Positions 1 through 7,360 are shown, numbered from the stretch's first letter. The stretch: DNA of 10,051 bases from Acidobacteriota bacterium (GCA_947465645.1 CANIBQ010000138.1:1-10051); one strand, 5' to 3'. The notes: generated from the letters alone by a model not told the origin. Numbers and translations are program-made.

Positions 1-1125
1 CTCGCGATGGTCCGGAAAGACCTGCTGCTGTTCTTCAGCGATCGCCGGTCGGTGATCATCAGCTTCGTCGCACCGATCGTGATCGCCTCGTTCTTCGGCG
101 CCGTGTTCTCCGGGACGACCGGTGAGTCGGCCGAGCCGGCACGCATTCCCGTCGCGGTGGTCGATCACGACGCCAGCCCGATCTCGCGCGCGGTGGTGGC
201 GGGTCTCGAAGGCGATCGCAACCTGAGCGTGACGCGGCCGACCGAGCAGGCGGCAAGGGACGCGATCGCAAACGGGGAGCTGCCCGCCGCGATCATCATC
301 CCGGCAGGGTTCGGAGCCGCCGCCGGTGCGGCGCTGTTCGGCGATGGCGAGCGGCCTCCAGTCGACCTGGTGTTCGACCCGTCGGACAACATCGAGCAGA
401 CGGTGGTGCGCGGCCTGCTGACGCAGCACGTGATGCAGGCGGTCACGCGCGACGTGCTCGGCGACTCGGTACGGGACATGGCGATCCCGTACGTCGTCCG
501 CGCCGAGTCCACCGGCGGCACTAACGCCGCGTACAACGGTTACGCCCATTCGTTTGCCGGGATGGCCGTGCAGTTTCTGCTCTTTGCGATGGCCAACCTC
601 GGCGTCGAGATGCTGCTCGAGCGGCGGCGCGGGCTCTGGAAGCGGTTGCGCAGCGCGCCGGTGTCGAAGCTGACCCTGCTCGCCGGCAAGGCGGCGAGCG
701 GAACGATCATCTCGCTCCTCATCCTGCTCGTCTCCTTCGCCTTCGCCATCGTTGTCTTCAGCGTCCGCATCCAGGGGAGCATCGTTGGCTTCCTGGCGAT
801 TTCCCTGGCGTGCGCGCTCATGGCATCGACCTTCGGGCTGCTCGTCGCCGCCGTCGGCAACACGCCCGCGACCGCCCGCGGCGTCACCACCCTCGCGGTG
901 CTGCTGATGGTGATGCTCGGCGGCGCGTGGGTTCCCACGTTCGTCTTCCCGGCCTGGCTCCAGGAAGCCACGCGCGTTGTCCCGGTCCGGTGGGCGATCG
1001 ACGGGTTTGACGCCATGACCTGGCGAGGCCTCGGCATCGGCAATGCGGTGGCGCCGACGCTGGTGCTGAGCGGCTTTGCCGCCGTGTTTGCCGCCATTGC
1101 CGCGCTGCACGCGGGACGCGTATAA
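1..1125 (+). CDS. ABC-2 type transporter permease, 5' end probably outside the window
   Basis: This is the membrane subunit of an ABC exporter of the ABC-2 (NatB/YhhJ-like) class; the substrate is unknown. The reading frame is open from base 1. The first ATG is at 7, but the protein there already begins with the cytoplasmic RKDLLLFFSDRR segment that in this family usually follows a few more residues, so the true start is probably just upstream. Counting from the ATG at 7, one membrane segment lies at about residues 15-35. A large extracytoplasmic domain (about 36-180, with VAVVDHDASPIS and FDPSDN) follows. A cluster of about five hydrophobic helices (about 183-370) then ends the protein. The ERRRGLWKRLRSAP loop after the second helix is the usual cytoplasmic coupling segment. 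An ATPase gene is expected upstream. The stop at 1123-1125 lies 18 bases before the next gene. Confidence 0.88.
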   Translation, partial: LAMVRKDLLLFFSDRRSVIISFVAPIVIASFFGAVFSGTTGESAEPARIPVAVVDHDASPISRAVVAGLEGDRNLSVTRPTEQAARDAIANGELPAAIIIPAGFGAAAGAALFGDGERPPVDLVFDPSDNIEQTVVRGLLTQHVMQAVTRDVLGDSVRDMAIPYVVRAESTGGTNAAYNGYAHSFAGMAVQFLLFAMANLGVEMLLERRRGLWKRLRSAPVSKLTLLAGKAASGTIISLLILLVSFAFAIVVFSVRIQGSIVGFLAISLACALMASTFGLLVAAVGNTPATARGVTTLAVLLMVMLGGAWVPTFVFPAWLQEATRVVPVRWAIDGFDAMTWRGLGIGNAVAPTLVLSGFAAVFAAIAALHAGRV

Positions 1126-1126
1126 T
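1097..1126 (+). promoter_or_regulatory. Candidate sigma70-type promoter inside the permease 3' end
   Basis: A perfect TATAAT at 1121-1126 overlaps the permease stop codon. An 18-base spacer separates it from a poor -35 match, TTGCCG, at 1097-1102. It would give a very short leader that carries the GGAGG at 1133-1137. The upstream half is also coding sequence, so chance cannot be excluded. Confidence 0.4.
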
Positions 1127-1143
1127 CCGCGCGGAGGTCGCGC

Positions 1144-2313
1144 ATGTCCCTCAACCGGCGACAGTTCCTCGAACTCGGCACCCTCGGCCGGGTAGCGGGC
1201 CTGGCGCTTCCAGGTTCAGCAGCCGCCCAGCAGACCCAGACGCCGCGCAGCGGCGACCCAGCTACCGACCAGACCGTCACCCTGACCGGCGACGGCATTC
1301 CACACTCTCCCACGCAGTACGCGCGGCTTCTCGCCCGCATCACCGACGAGCAGGGCGTGGCCGCCGACAACTACATCCTCGGCGGGGTCGTCGAGGAACT
1401 GGAGACGCGCTTCGCGCGCCTCGTCGGCAAAGAGGCAGCGGTCTTTGTCCCCACCGGGACCCTGGCGAATCACCTGGCGATCCGGGCGCTGGCTGACGGT
1501 CCGTCGCGCGCCGTCGTGCAGGCAGACAGCCATATCTACCAGGACAGCGGCGACTGCGTGCAGACGCTCAGCAACATCACGCTGATGCCGCTCGCGCCCG
1601 GGCGCGCGACCTTCACCGGCGCTGACCTGCAGCAGCTCCTCGACCAGACGCGGACCGGCCGTGTCGCCAACCGCGTGTCCGTCCTGTCGATTGAATCACC
1701 GGTGCGGCGGCGGACGGGGGAGACCTTCGATCGCGCCGAGCTGGCCAGGGTGCTCGAGGTGGCGCGGACCGCCGGCATCAGGACGCATCTGGACGGCGCC
1801 CGCCTGTTCATCGAAGCGGCGTACGCCGGTCGCGACATCACGGAGTACACGGCGCCGTTCGACACCGTGTATGTCTCGCTCTACAAGTATTTCAACGCCG
1901 CGTCCGGGGCGATCCTCGCCGGCCCGCGCGACCTGCTGAAGGACATGTTCCACACCCGGCGGATGTTCGGCGGCGGCCTTTATCAGGCGTGGCCGTTCGC
2001 GGCGGTGGCACTTCACTACATGGACGGGTTCACCGATCGCCTGCGCAAAGCCATCCCCGTGTCTGACGCCCTGACGACCGGCCTGCAGCGGCTCGAGGGT
2101 GTGACCGTCCAGCGCATCACACCCGGCACCAACCTGTTCGGACTCCGCGTACCCGCCGCGCGTGCCGCCGCCATGCGCGAGCGCCTGACGCGCGACGGCA
2201 TCCGGTTGGGCGCTCCCTCAGCGACCGGCGGCTTCACCATCGCGGTGAACGAGACCCTGGCGCGTACGACCGCGCCGCAGCTCCTGGACGCCTTCACCCG
2301 CGCCCTGTCCTGA
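1144..2313 (+). CDS. Tat-exported threonine-aldolase-like (beta-eliminating lyase family) PLP enzyme
   Basis: This fold-type I PLP enzyme most resembles low-specificity L-threonine aldolases, which split threonine or allo-threonine to glycine and acetaldehyde. The start is supported by GGAGG at 1133-1137. Residues 4-9 (NRRQFL) form a twin-arginine motif. They are followed by a short apolar stretch and AAA at 26-28, a plausible signal-peptidase site, so export by the Tat route is predicted. The catalytic domain begins near residue 50. HLDGAR at 215-220 matches the family's PLP-binding segment (D217 to the pyridine nitrogen). K248 in SLYKYF is the expected Schiff-base lysine. VFVPTGTLANHLA (about residues 100-112) matches the cofactor-phosphate loop. 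At 389 residues it is about 40 longer than cytosolic aldolases, which fits the leader. The apolar segment is short and contains R16, so the export prediction is less certain than the enzyme family. Substrate is unproven. Confidence 0.85.
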   Translation: MSLNRRQFLELGTLGRVAGLALPGSAAAQQTQTPRSGDPATDQTVTLTGDGIPHSPTQYARLLARITDEQGVAADNYILGGVVEELETRFARLVGKEAAVFVPTGTLANHLAIRALADGPSRAVVQADSHIYQDSGDCVQTLSNITLMPLAPGRATFTGADLQQLLDQTRTGRVANRVSVLSIESPVRRRTGETFDRAELARVLEVARTAGIRTHLDGARLFIEAAYAGRDITEYTAPFDTVYVSLYKYFNAASGAILAGPRDLLKDMFHTRRMFGGGLYQAWPFAAVALHYMDGFTDRLRKAIPVSDALTTGLQRLEGVTVQRITPGTNLFGLRVPAARAAAMRERLTRDGIRLGAPSATGGFTIAVNETLARTTAPQLLDAFTRALS

Positions 2314-2317
2314 CAGC

Positions 2318-2344
2318 GCCGGACCTGACAGGGTCAGGCCTACC
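2318..2344 (-). repeat. Palindromic hairpin element E0 (TGTC-loop subtype)
   Basis: Read on the minus strand it begins GGTAGGCC and contains CTGTCAGGTCC. Over 24 aligned positions it matches element E3 (6123-6146) at 20. In the same pairing register 7 of 9 stem pairs form, and one G-C pair of E3 is a C-G pair here. An alternative tight hairpin, CCTGAC/GTCAGG (2324-2338), is also possible. It lies 4 bases after the aldolase stop; no T-tract follows, so it is not a standard terminator. Confidence 0.65.
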
Positions 2345-2352
2345 AAGTCCTA

Positions 2353-2408
2353 CCTCTGACCCTTGACCTCTAACCTCTGACCTCTAACCTCTGACCTCTG
2401 ACCTCTCT
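2353..2408. repeat. Tandem heptamer repeat, eight units of CCTCTRA
   Basis: Eight 7-bp units run without a gap: CCTCTGA, CCCTTGA, CCTCTAA, CCTCTGA, CCTCTAA, CCTCTGA, CCTCTGA, CCTCTCT. The first seven end in A, with G or A before it; the second has two more changes and the last is degenerate. The array ends 7 bases before the TATAAT box of the redox cluster, so it covers the -35 region and the sequence upstream of it. Confidence 0.9.
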
Positions 2409-2415
2409 CGTGCCC

Positions 2416-2421
2416 TATAAT
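2416..2421 (+). promoter_or_regulatory. -10 box (TATAAT) of the redox operon, leaderless arrangement
   Basis: A perfect TATAAT is followed after nine bases by the ATG at 2431. Transcription starting at the usual 6-8 bases downstream would begin at or within about three bases of the start codon, so the mRNA would be leaderless or nearly so. There is no Shine-Dalgarno motif before the ATG. A good -35 hexamer is lacking; the expected place is filled by the heptamer array. The box also argues against the GTG at 2410 as the start, because it would then lie inside the gene. Confidence 0.6.
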
Positions 2422-2430
2422 TCTCGCCAA

Positions 2431-4224
2431 ATGGCCCCAACCAACGTCGGAGACCCGGACTACTACCATCGCGTCGTCGACTGCCAATGGGCGTGCCCGG
2501 CGCACACAAATGTTCCCGAATACATCCGGCTGATCGCGCAGGGTCGTTTCACCGAGGCGTACCTCGTCAACCGCGATTCCAACGTCTTTCCGGGCATTCT
2601 CGGCCGCACCTGTGATCGGCCGTGCGAGCCGGCGTGCCGCCGCACGCGCGTCGATGGCAAGCCGGTCGCGATCTGCCGCCTGAAGCGCGTGGCCGCCGAC
2701 AACCGCGACGAGGTCAAGCACCTCATCCCGACGGCGCCGGCACAGAAGAACGGCAAGAAGGTCGCGCTCATCGGCGCCGGGCCCGCGTCGCTCACGGTGG
2801 CCAACGACCTGATGCCGCTCGGCTACGAGGTCACGATCTTCGAGAAGCTGCCGCGCCCCGGCGGCCTCATGCGCATCAACATTCCGTCGTTCCGCCTTCC
2901 CGAGCACGTCCTCGACGAGGAGATCGGCTACATCACCGATATGGGCGTCGACGTGCGCTACAACTCGCCGGTCGCGAGCCTCAAGGCGCTCCTCGACAGC
3001 GGTGAATTTCACTCCGTGTTCGTCGGGAGTGGTGCACCGAAGGGGAAAGAGCTCGACATTCCCGGGCGCAAGGAGGCCTCCGACCAGGTCTTCATCGGCA
3101 TCGAATGGCTCGAGTCGATTCACTTCGGTCACGTCGAATCGGTCGGTAAGAAAGTCATCATCATCGGCGTCGGCAACACCGCGATGGACTGCTGCCGCTC
3201 CGCCAAGCGCCTCGGCGCGACCGACGTCAAGGTCATCGCCCGCAAGACCCGCAAGTACTTCAAGGCCTCTCCCTGGGAGCTCGAGGACGCCGAGGAGGAA
3301 GCGGTCGACATCCTCGAAAACCTCCAGCCGGTCCGCTTCGTCGTCGAGAACGGCACGCTGACCGGGATGGAGTTCGACCGCTACAAGTCGGAGGAGACGC
3401 CAACCGGCCTCAAGCAGGAAGTGATCGGTCGCGAAATCCTGCCGTGCGATACGGTCGTCCTCGCGATCGGCCAGGACAATGCGTTCCCCTGGATCGAACG
3501 GAACATCGGGCTCGAGTTCGGTAAGTGGGACATGCCGGTTGTCGACAAGACGACGCACATGTCGACGCGTCCCGGTGTGTTCTTCGGCGGCGATGCCGCC
3601 TTCGGCCCGGCCAACATCATCTGGGCCGTCGAGCATGGGCACCAGGCGGCGATTTCGATCCACAACTACTGCCAGGGGATCGCGATTACCGACCGCCCGC
3701 CGCGTGGTGTCACGCTCACCAGCACCAAGATGGGGCTACACGAGTGGGCCTACAGCAACAACTACAACCCGGTGGCGCGGCAGAAGATGAAGCACGTCGA
3801 CATGCCGCTCCGCTTCCAGAACATGACAACGGAAGTAGAGGAAGGCTTCACGCCCGAACAGACGAAGGCCGAGGTGGAGCGTTGCCTGAACTGCGATGTG
3901 CAGACGCACTTCACCGATTCGCTCTGCATCGAGTGTGACGCCTGCATCGACATCTGTCCGACCGACTGCCTGACGATGGTGCCGGTGATGGAGGAGCCCG
4001 AGCTGCGCACGCACCTGAGCGCGCCGGCCACCGAGCTCAGCCAGCCGCTGTTCGTCTCGGGTCCGCTCAAGCAGACCAAGCGGGTGATGGTGAAGGACGA
4101 GAACGTCTGCGTGCACTGCGGGCTGTGCGCCGAGCGCTGCCCGACCTACGCCTGGGACATGCGGATGTCGGTCATTCACATTCCGCACGCTTCGGGGAAT
4201 GTCATTCAGTTAACGGCGGTTTAA
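2431..4224 (+). CDS. GltD/NfnB-like FAD-NAD(P) oxidoreductase fused to Fe-S ferredoxin domains
   Basis: The protein probably moves electrons between NAD(P)H and the Fe-S clusters of the 2-oxoacid oxidoreductase encoded next to it. Residues 1-100 form the cysteine-rich domain found at the N-terminus of glutamate synthase small subunits, DPYD and NfnB (C18, C22, C61, C65, C69). GAGPAS at 115-120 is the FAD dinucleotide site, and PRPGGLMRINIPSFRLP is the conserved segment after it. GVGNTA at 246-251 is the NAD(P) site, and GGDAA at 386-390 is the second FAD contact. The C-terminus adds a CLNC pair (485, 488) and two [4Fe-4S] motifs, C499-C502-C505-C509 and C560-C563-C566-C570. At about 597 residues it is longer than plain GltD (about 470) by exactly this ferredoxin part. 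I prefer the ATG at 2431 to the in-frame GTG at 2410 because of the TATAAT at 2416. The next gene is 65 bases downstream on the same strand. Confidence 0.92.
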   Translation: MAPTNVGDPDYYHRVVDCQWACPAHTNVPEYIRLIAQGRFTEAYLVNRDSNVFPGILGRTCDRPCEPACRRTRVDGKPVAICRLKRVAADNRDEVKHLIPTAPAQKNGKKVALIGAGPASLTVANDLMPLGYEVTIFEKLPRPGGLMRINIPSFRLPEHVLDEEIGYITDMGVDVRYNSPVASLKALLDSGEFHSVFVGSGAPKGKELDIPGRKEASDQVFIGIEWLESIHFGHVESVGKKVIIIGVGNTAMDCCRSAKRLGATDVKVIARKTRKYFKASPWELEDAEEEAVDILENLQPVRFVVENGTLTGMEFDRYKSEETPTGLKQEVIGREILPCDTVVLAIGQDNAFPWIERNIGLEFGKWDMPVVDKTTHMSTRPGVFFGGDAAFGPANIIWAVEHGHQAAISIHNYCQGIAITDRPPRGVTLTSTKMGLHEWAYSNNYNPVARQKMKHVDMPLRFQNMTTEVEEGFTPEQTKAEVERCLNCDVQTHFTDSLCIECDACIDICPTDCLTMVPVMEEPELRTHLSAPATELSQPLFVSGPLKQTKRVMVKDENVCVHCGLCAERCPTYAWDMRMSVIHIPHASGNVIQLTAV

Positions 4225-4244
4225 GCGTGTGCGTGTTTTAGTGC

Positions 4245-4273
4245 GTACGTGGGGCAAAGCTTCAGCTTTGCCC
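4245..4273 (+). repeat. Palindromic hairpin element E1 (TTCA-loop subtype)
   Basis: The flank GTACGTG is followed by a perfect 9-bp stem (GGGCAAAGC at 4252-4260, GCTTTGCCC at 4265-4273) and the loop TTCA. It is identical at 25 of 29 positions to E2 read on the other strand. It lies in the 65-bp gap before korA and ends 16 bases before that start codon, so in RNA it would form a 5' hairpin. No T-run follows. Confidence 0.85.
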
Positions 4274-4289
4274 AACTAAAAAGGGACTC

Positions 4290-6086
4290 ATGGATCGGAC
4301 CAACGACTTCGCCTTCAAGATCGCGACGGCGAACGGGACAGGATCGGCGTCGGCCAACGGCCTCATCATGCAGGCGATCTTCCGGATGGGGATTCCCGTC
4401 ACCGGCAAGAACGTCTTTCCTTCGAACATCCAGGGATTGCCGACCTGGTACGAGATCCGGGTCAACAAGGACGGCTACACCGCGCGCACGCCGCATTTTG
4501 ACCTGATGGTCGCGCTCAACGCCGCGACCTATCAGAAAGACGTCGCCGAAGTCAGGGCCGGCGGCTGGCTGATGTACGACGCCACGTGGCCGCTTGACCC
4601 GAAGCTGCGCCGGTCCGATGTCACCCTGCTCGGGATTCCGCTCGCCGAGATGTGCAACGCCGCCTTCAAGGGAGTCCGCGAGCGAATCCTGATGAAGAAC
4701 ATTGCCTATGCCGGCGCGCTGGCGGCGCTGCTCGGCATGGACACGGCGATCATTCAGGAGCTGCTGAAGGAAAAGTACTCGAAGAAGCAGTCGCTGATGG
4801 AGTCCAACGAGAAGGCGGTCGGCGTCGGCTACGACTTCGCCAAGTCGAACTTCGACTGCCCGCTGCCGATTCGCCTCGAGCCGATGGACAAGACGAAGGA
4901 CTCGATCCTGATCGACGGCAACACCGCCGCCGGGCTCGGCGCTGTCTATGCCGGGGCCACGGTCGGCGCCTGGTACCCGATCACGCCGGCGACATCATTG
5001 ATGGAGGCGTTCCAGGGCTTCTGCAGGAAGTTCCGTGTCGACAAGGAGAGCGGGCGGAACAAGTTTGCGATCCTGCAGGCCGAGGACGAGCTCGCCGCCA
5101 TCGGCATGGTCATCGGCGCGTCGTGGGCGGGTGCCCGCGCGTTTACGCCGACGGCTGGCCCCGGCATCTCGCTGATGAACGAATTCATCGGCCTCGCCTA
5201 CTACGCCGAAGTGCCGGCCGTGATCTTTGATGTGCAGCGCACCGGACCCTCGACCGGGATGCCGACGCGCACGCAGCAGGGCGACCTGATGATGTGCGCC
5301 TACGCGTCGCACGGCGACACGCGCCACATCTGCATCTATCCCTCGGATCCGCGCGAGGCGTTTGAATTCTCTGTGAAGGCGTTCGACCTGGCCGAGCGGT
5401 TCCAGACGCCGGTGTTCGTGCTGAGCGACCTCGACATAGGCATGAACGACTGGATGATCCCGAAGCTCACCTGGGATGACAGTTACGTGCCCGATCGCGG
5501 CAAGGTGCTCTCGGCCGAGGAACTCGAGCAGGTGGCGACGTTCCACCGCTATCTCGACAGTGACGGCGACGGCATTCCGTACCGGACGCTTCCCGGCGTG
5601 CACCCGAAGGGGGCGTACTTCACGCGCGGTTCAGGCCACAACAAGTTCGGCGGCTATACCGAAGACGGCGAAGAGTACAAGGAGGTGATGGACCGGATCG
5701 ACAGGAAGATCCAGCGCGCGGCGCGGTTCGTCCCGGCTCCCATCGTCAAGACGACCCCGGGCGCGAAGCTCGGACTGGTCACCGTTGTCGGCTGCCACGC
5801 CGGCTGCGTCGAGGCGCTGGATCTGCTGGCGAAGGAAGGGCTCGTCATCGACTACATGCGCGTACGCGGCTTCCCGTTTGGCGAGGAGGTCACCAAGTTC
5901 CTCGAGTCGCACGACGTCAACTTCATCGTCGAGCAGAACCGCGACGGGCAGCTGCGCAACATGCTGATGCTCGAAACAGGCGTGGCGGTGGAGAAGCTCG
6001 AGTCGGTGCGCTACTACGCCGGGTTCCCGATGAGTGCGCACCACGTGATTTCAGGTGTGAAAGCGAAGCTAGAAAAGGCAGCATAG
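4290..6086 (+). CDS. korA: 2-oxoacid:ferredoxin oxidoreductase, fused gamma-alpha subunit (KorA type)
   Basis: This subunit, with the beta subunit downstream, catalyses the reversible conversion 2-oxoacid + CoA = acyl-CoA + CO2 + reduced ferredoxin in the cytoplasm. Residues of about 10-190 are the gamma domain (family pattern G-x-G-x...SANGLIMQAIFRMG), and about 205-440 the pyrimidine-binding alpha domain. YPITP at 229-233 holds the conserved Thr that contacts the 2-oxoacid, QAEDELAAIG follows it, and GPSTGMPTRTQQGDL begins at 319. YRTLPG and GAYFTRGSGHN near 430-450 and a transketolase-C-like domain at about 500-598 complete the KorA pattern. Its 598 residues match gamma-alpha fusions such as mycobacterial KorA; separate gamma and delta subunits are not needed. 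A weak AAGGGA at 4281-4286 precedes the ATG. The substrate is most likely 2-oxoglutarate, by subunit layout, but pyruvate or another 2-oxoacid cannot be excluded. Confidence 0.92.
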   Translation: MDRTNDFAFKIATANGTGSASANGLIMQAIFRMGIPVTGKNVFPSNIQGLPTWYEIRVNKDGYTARTPHFDLMVALNAATYQKDVAEVRAGGWLMYDATWPLDPKLRRSDVTLLGIPLAEMCNAAFKGVRERILMKNIAYAGALAALLGMDTAIIQELLKEKYSKKQSLMESNEKAVGVGYDFAKSNFDCPLPIRLEPMDKTKDSILIDGNTAAGLGAVYAGATVGAWYPITPATSLMEAFQGFCRKFRVDKESGRNKFAILQAEDELAAIGMVIGASWAGARAFTPTAGPGISLMNEFIGLAYYAEVPAVIFDVQRTGPSTGMPTRTQQGDLMMCAYASHGDTRHICIYPSDPREAFEFSVKAFDLAERFQTPVFVLSDLDIGMNDWMIPKLTWDDSYVPDRGKVLSAEELEQVATFHRYLDSDGDGIPYRTLPGVHPKGAYFTRGSGHNKFGGYTEDGEEYKEVMDRIDRKIQRAARFVPAPIVKTTPGAKLGLVTVVGCHAGCVEALDLLAKEGLVIDYMRVRGFPFGEEVTKFLESHDVNFIVEQNRDGQLRNMLMLETGVAVEKLESVRYYAGFPMSAHHVISGVKAKLEKAA

Positions 6087-6114
6087 GCCAGAGCTGAAGC
6101 TCTGACCCACGTAC
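6086..6114 (-). repeat. Palindromic hairpin element E2 (TTCA-loop subtype)
   Basis: Its stem is CAGAGC (6089-6094) paired with GCTCTG (6099-6104), with the loop TGAA on the plus strand (TTCA on the minus). The minus strand begins GTACGTGGG as in E1. All four differences from E1 fall in the stem; an A-T pair of E1 is a G-C pair here. The element starts at the last base of the korA stop codon. Confidence 0.85.
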
Positions 6115-6122
6115 CCAATTTG

Positions 6123-6149
6123 TGTAGGGCGGACCTTGTCAGGTCCGCC
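6123..6149 (+). repeat. Palindromic hairpin element E3 (TGTC-loop subtype)
   Basis: The flank TGTAG leads into a perfect 9-bp stem, GGCGGACCT (6128-6136) with AGGTCCGCC (6141-6149), around the loop TGTC. It forms a head-on pair with E2 and ends only 8 bases before the korB start codon. The hairpin therefore sits where a ribosome-binding site would be expected. Confidence 0.85.
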
Positions 6150-6157
6150 GGACGAAC

Positions 6158-7213
6158 ATGACATACATCGCCAAGCCACGAGTTCATCATCCGGCGCTGC
6201 AGAAGAACGCCATCGGCCTGACGCGCCGCGACTACGAGGGCGCCATCACGACGCTCTGCGCCGGCTGCGGCCACGACTCGATCACCGCCGCCATCATCCA
6301 GGCGTTCTGGGAGCTGTCGATTGCGCCGCACAAGGTCGCCAAGCTCTCGGGCATCGGCTGCTCGTCGAAGACGCCGACCTACTTCCTGCGCGAGGCGCAC
6401 GGCTTCAACAGCGTGCACGGCCGCATGCCGGCGATCGTGACCGGCGCCAACGCCGCCAACAGCGAGATCATCTACATCGGCGTCTCGGGCGACGGCGACT
6501 CGCTGTCGATCGGTCTCGGCCAGCTCTGTCACGCCATCCGCCGCAACGTCAACGTCCTCTACGTGCTCGAGAACAACGGCGTCTATGGGCTGACCAAGGG
6601 GCAGTTCTCCGCATCGGCCGATCCCGGCTCGACCAGCAAGAAGGGCGAGGCGAACACGATGGAAGCGATCGACGGGGCGCTGCTTGCGCTGACGCTCGGC
6701 GCCACGTTCGTCGCGCGGAGCTTCTCCGGCGACAAGGCGCAGCTCGTGCCCCTGCTCAAGGCCGGGCTCACGCACAAGGGGTTCGCCTTCATCGACATCA
6801 TCTCGCCGTGCGTCACCTTCAACGACCACGAGGGGTCGACCAAGAGCTACGCCTACACGCGTGATCACAACGTCGAGGTCGTTGCCGCTGATTTCGTCCC
6901 GCCGGCCAGCGCCATCACCACCGAGTACGAGCCAGGCTCGCTCCGGAACGTGATGCTGCACGACGGCAGCTGGGTGCGCCTGCGGAAGACCGCGGAGGAT
7001 TACGACGCAACCGATCGCGACCGCTCCTACGCCTACATCCGCGAGCGGCAGAAGGCAGGCGAGGTACTCACCGGGCTCCTGTATATCCAGCCCGACTCGA
7101 GCGACCTGCACGAGCAGAACAACACCGTCGCGGCGCCGCTGACCCAGCTCCCGTACGCACAGCTGTGCCCGGGTGATGCCGAGCTGCAGAAGCTGCAGGC
7201 GCGATTCCGCTGA
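6158..7213 (+). CDS. korB: 2-oxoacid:ferredoxin oxidoreductase, beta subunit (KorB type)
   Basis: This is the thiamine-diphosphate and [4Fe-4S] subunit partnering the gene upstream. C34 and C37 in CAGCGHD, C68 in GIGCSSKTP and C218 in ISPCVTFND are the four cluster cysteines at the family's usual spacing. GDGDSLSIG (111-119) with ENNGVYGLTKGQ (138-149) is the Mg-ThDP binding motif. HGR at 87-89 is also conserved. The protein has 351 residues, within the range of bacterial KorB. The start follows a 71-bp gap filled by hairpins E2 and E3, and I see no Shine-Dalgarno sequence before it. That is odd for the third gene of an apparent operon; translation may depend on the hairpin or on coupling. 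The last codons (AELQKLQARFR) reappear near 9586-9621. Confidence 0.93.
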   Translation: MTYIAKPRVHHPALQKNAIGLTRRDYEGAITTLCAGCGHDSITAAIIQAFWELSIAPHKVAKLSGIGCSSKTPTYFLREAHGFNSVHGRMPAIVTGANAANSEIIYIGVSGDGDSLSIGLGQLCHAIRRNVNVLYVLENNGVYGLTKGQFSASADPGSTSKKGEANTMEAIDGALLALTLGATFVARSFSGDKAQLVPLLKAGLTHKGFAFIDIISPCVTFNDHEGSTKSYAYTRDHNVEVVAADFVPPASAITTEYEPGSLRNVMLHDGSWVRLRKTAEDYDATDRDRSYAYIRERQKAGEVLTGLLYIQPDSSDLHEQNNTVAAPLTQLPYAQLCPGDAELQKLQARFR

Positions 7214-7360
7214 TCGCGAGCCACAGAGGCGGAGACTTCGCGTACGCAGGAACCCCCGGACGCCCGCGACCAGCCGTACGCAGAATCTGATCGCCCGCCC
7301 GGCAGCATTGGCGGGAACCTTCGACAATCCGCGCAACCATCTCCCGTCTATGAGGCACGC

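Noticed and set aside
540..1370. Minus-strand open frame across the permease-aldolase junction
   Set aside because: It crosses two well supported plus-strand genes and has a Ser/Arg/Ala-rich shadow composition.
2318..2408. CRISPR array from the regular repeats
   Set aside because: Heptamers are directly adjacent with no spacers, and the hairpin elements are dispersed singly or in pairs; no cas gene is present.
2410..2430. GTG at 2410 as start of the flavoprotein gene
   Set aside because: It would add seven residues encoded by the TATAAT region; the ATG at 2431 starts the family-like N-terminus.
2350..3663. Long open frame (437 codons) on the minus strand opposite the flavoprotein gene
   Set aside because: It is antisense to a gene with clear cofactor and Fe-S motifs, and its product is a low-complexity Asp/Arg/Val-rich sequence typical of GC-rich shadows.
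4245..4273. Element E1 as a Rho-independent terminator after the flavoprotein gene
   Set aside because: No T-run follows the stem on either strand, and the genes appear to form one operon.
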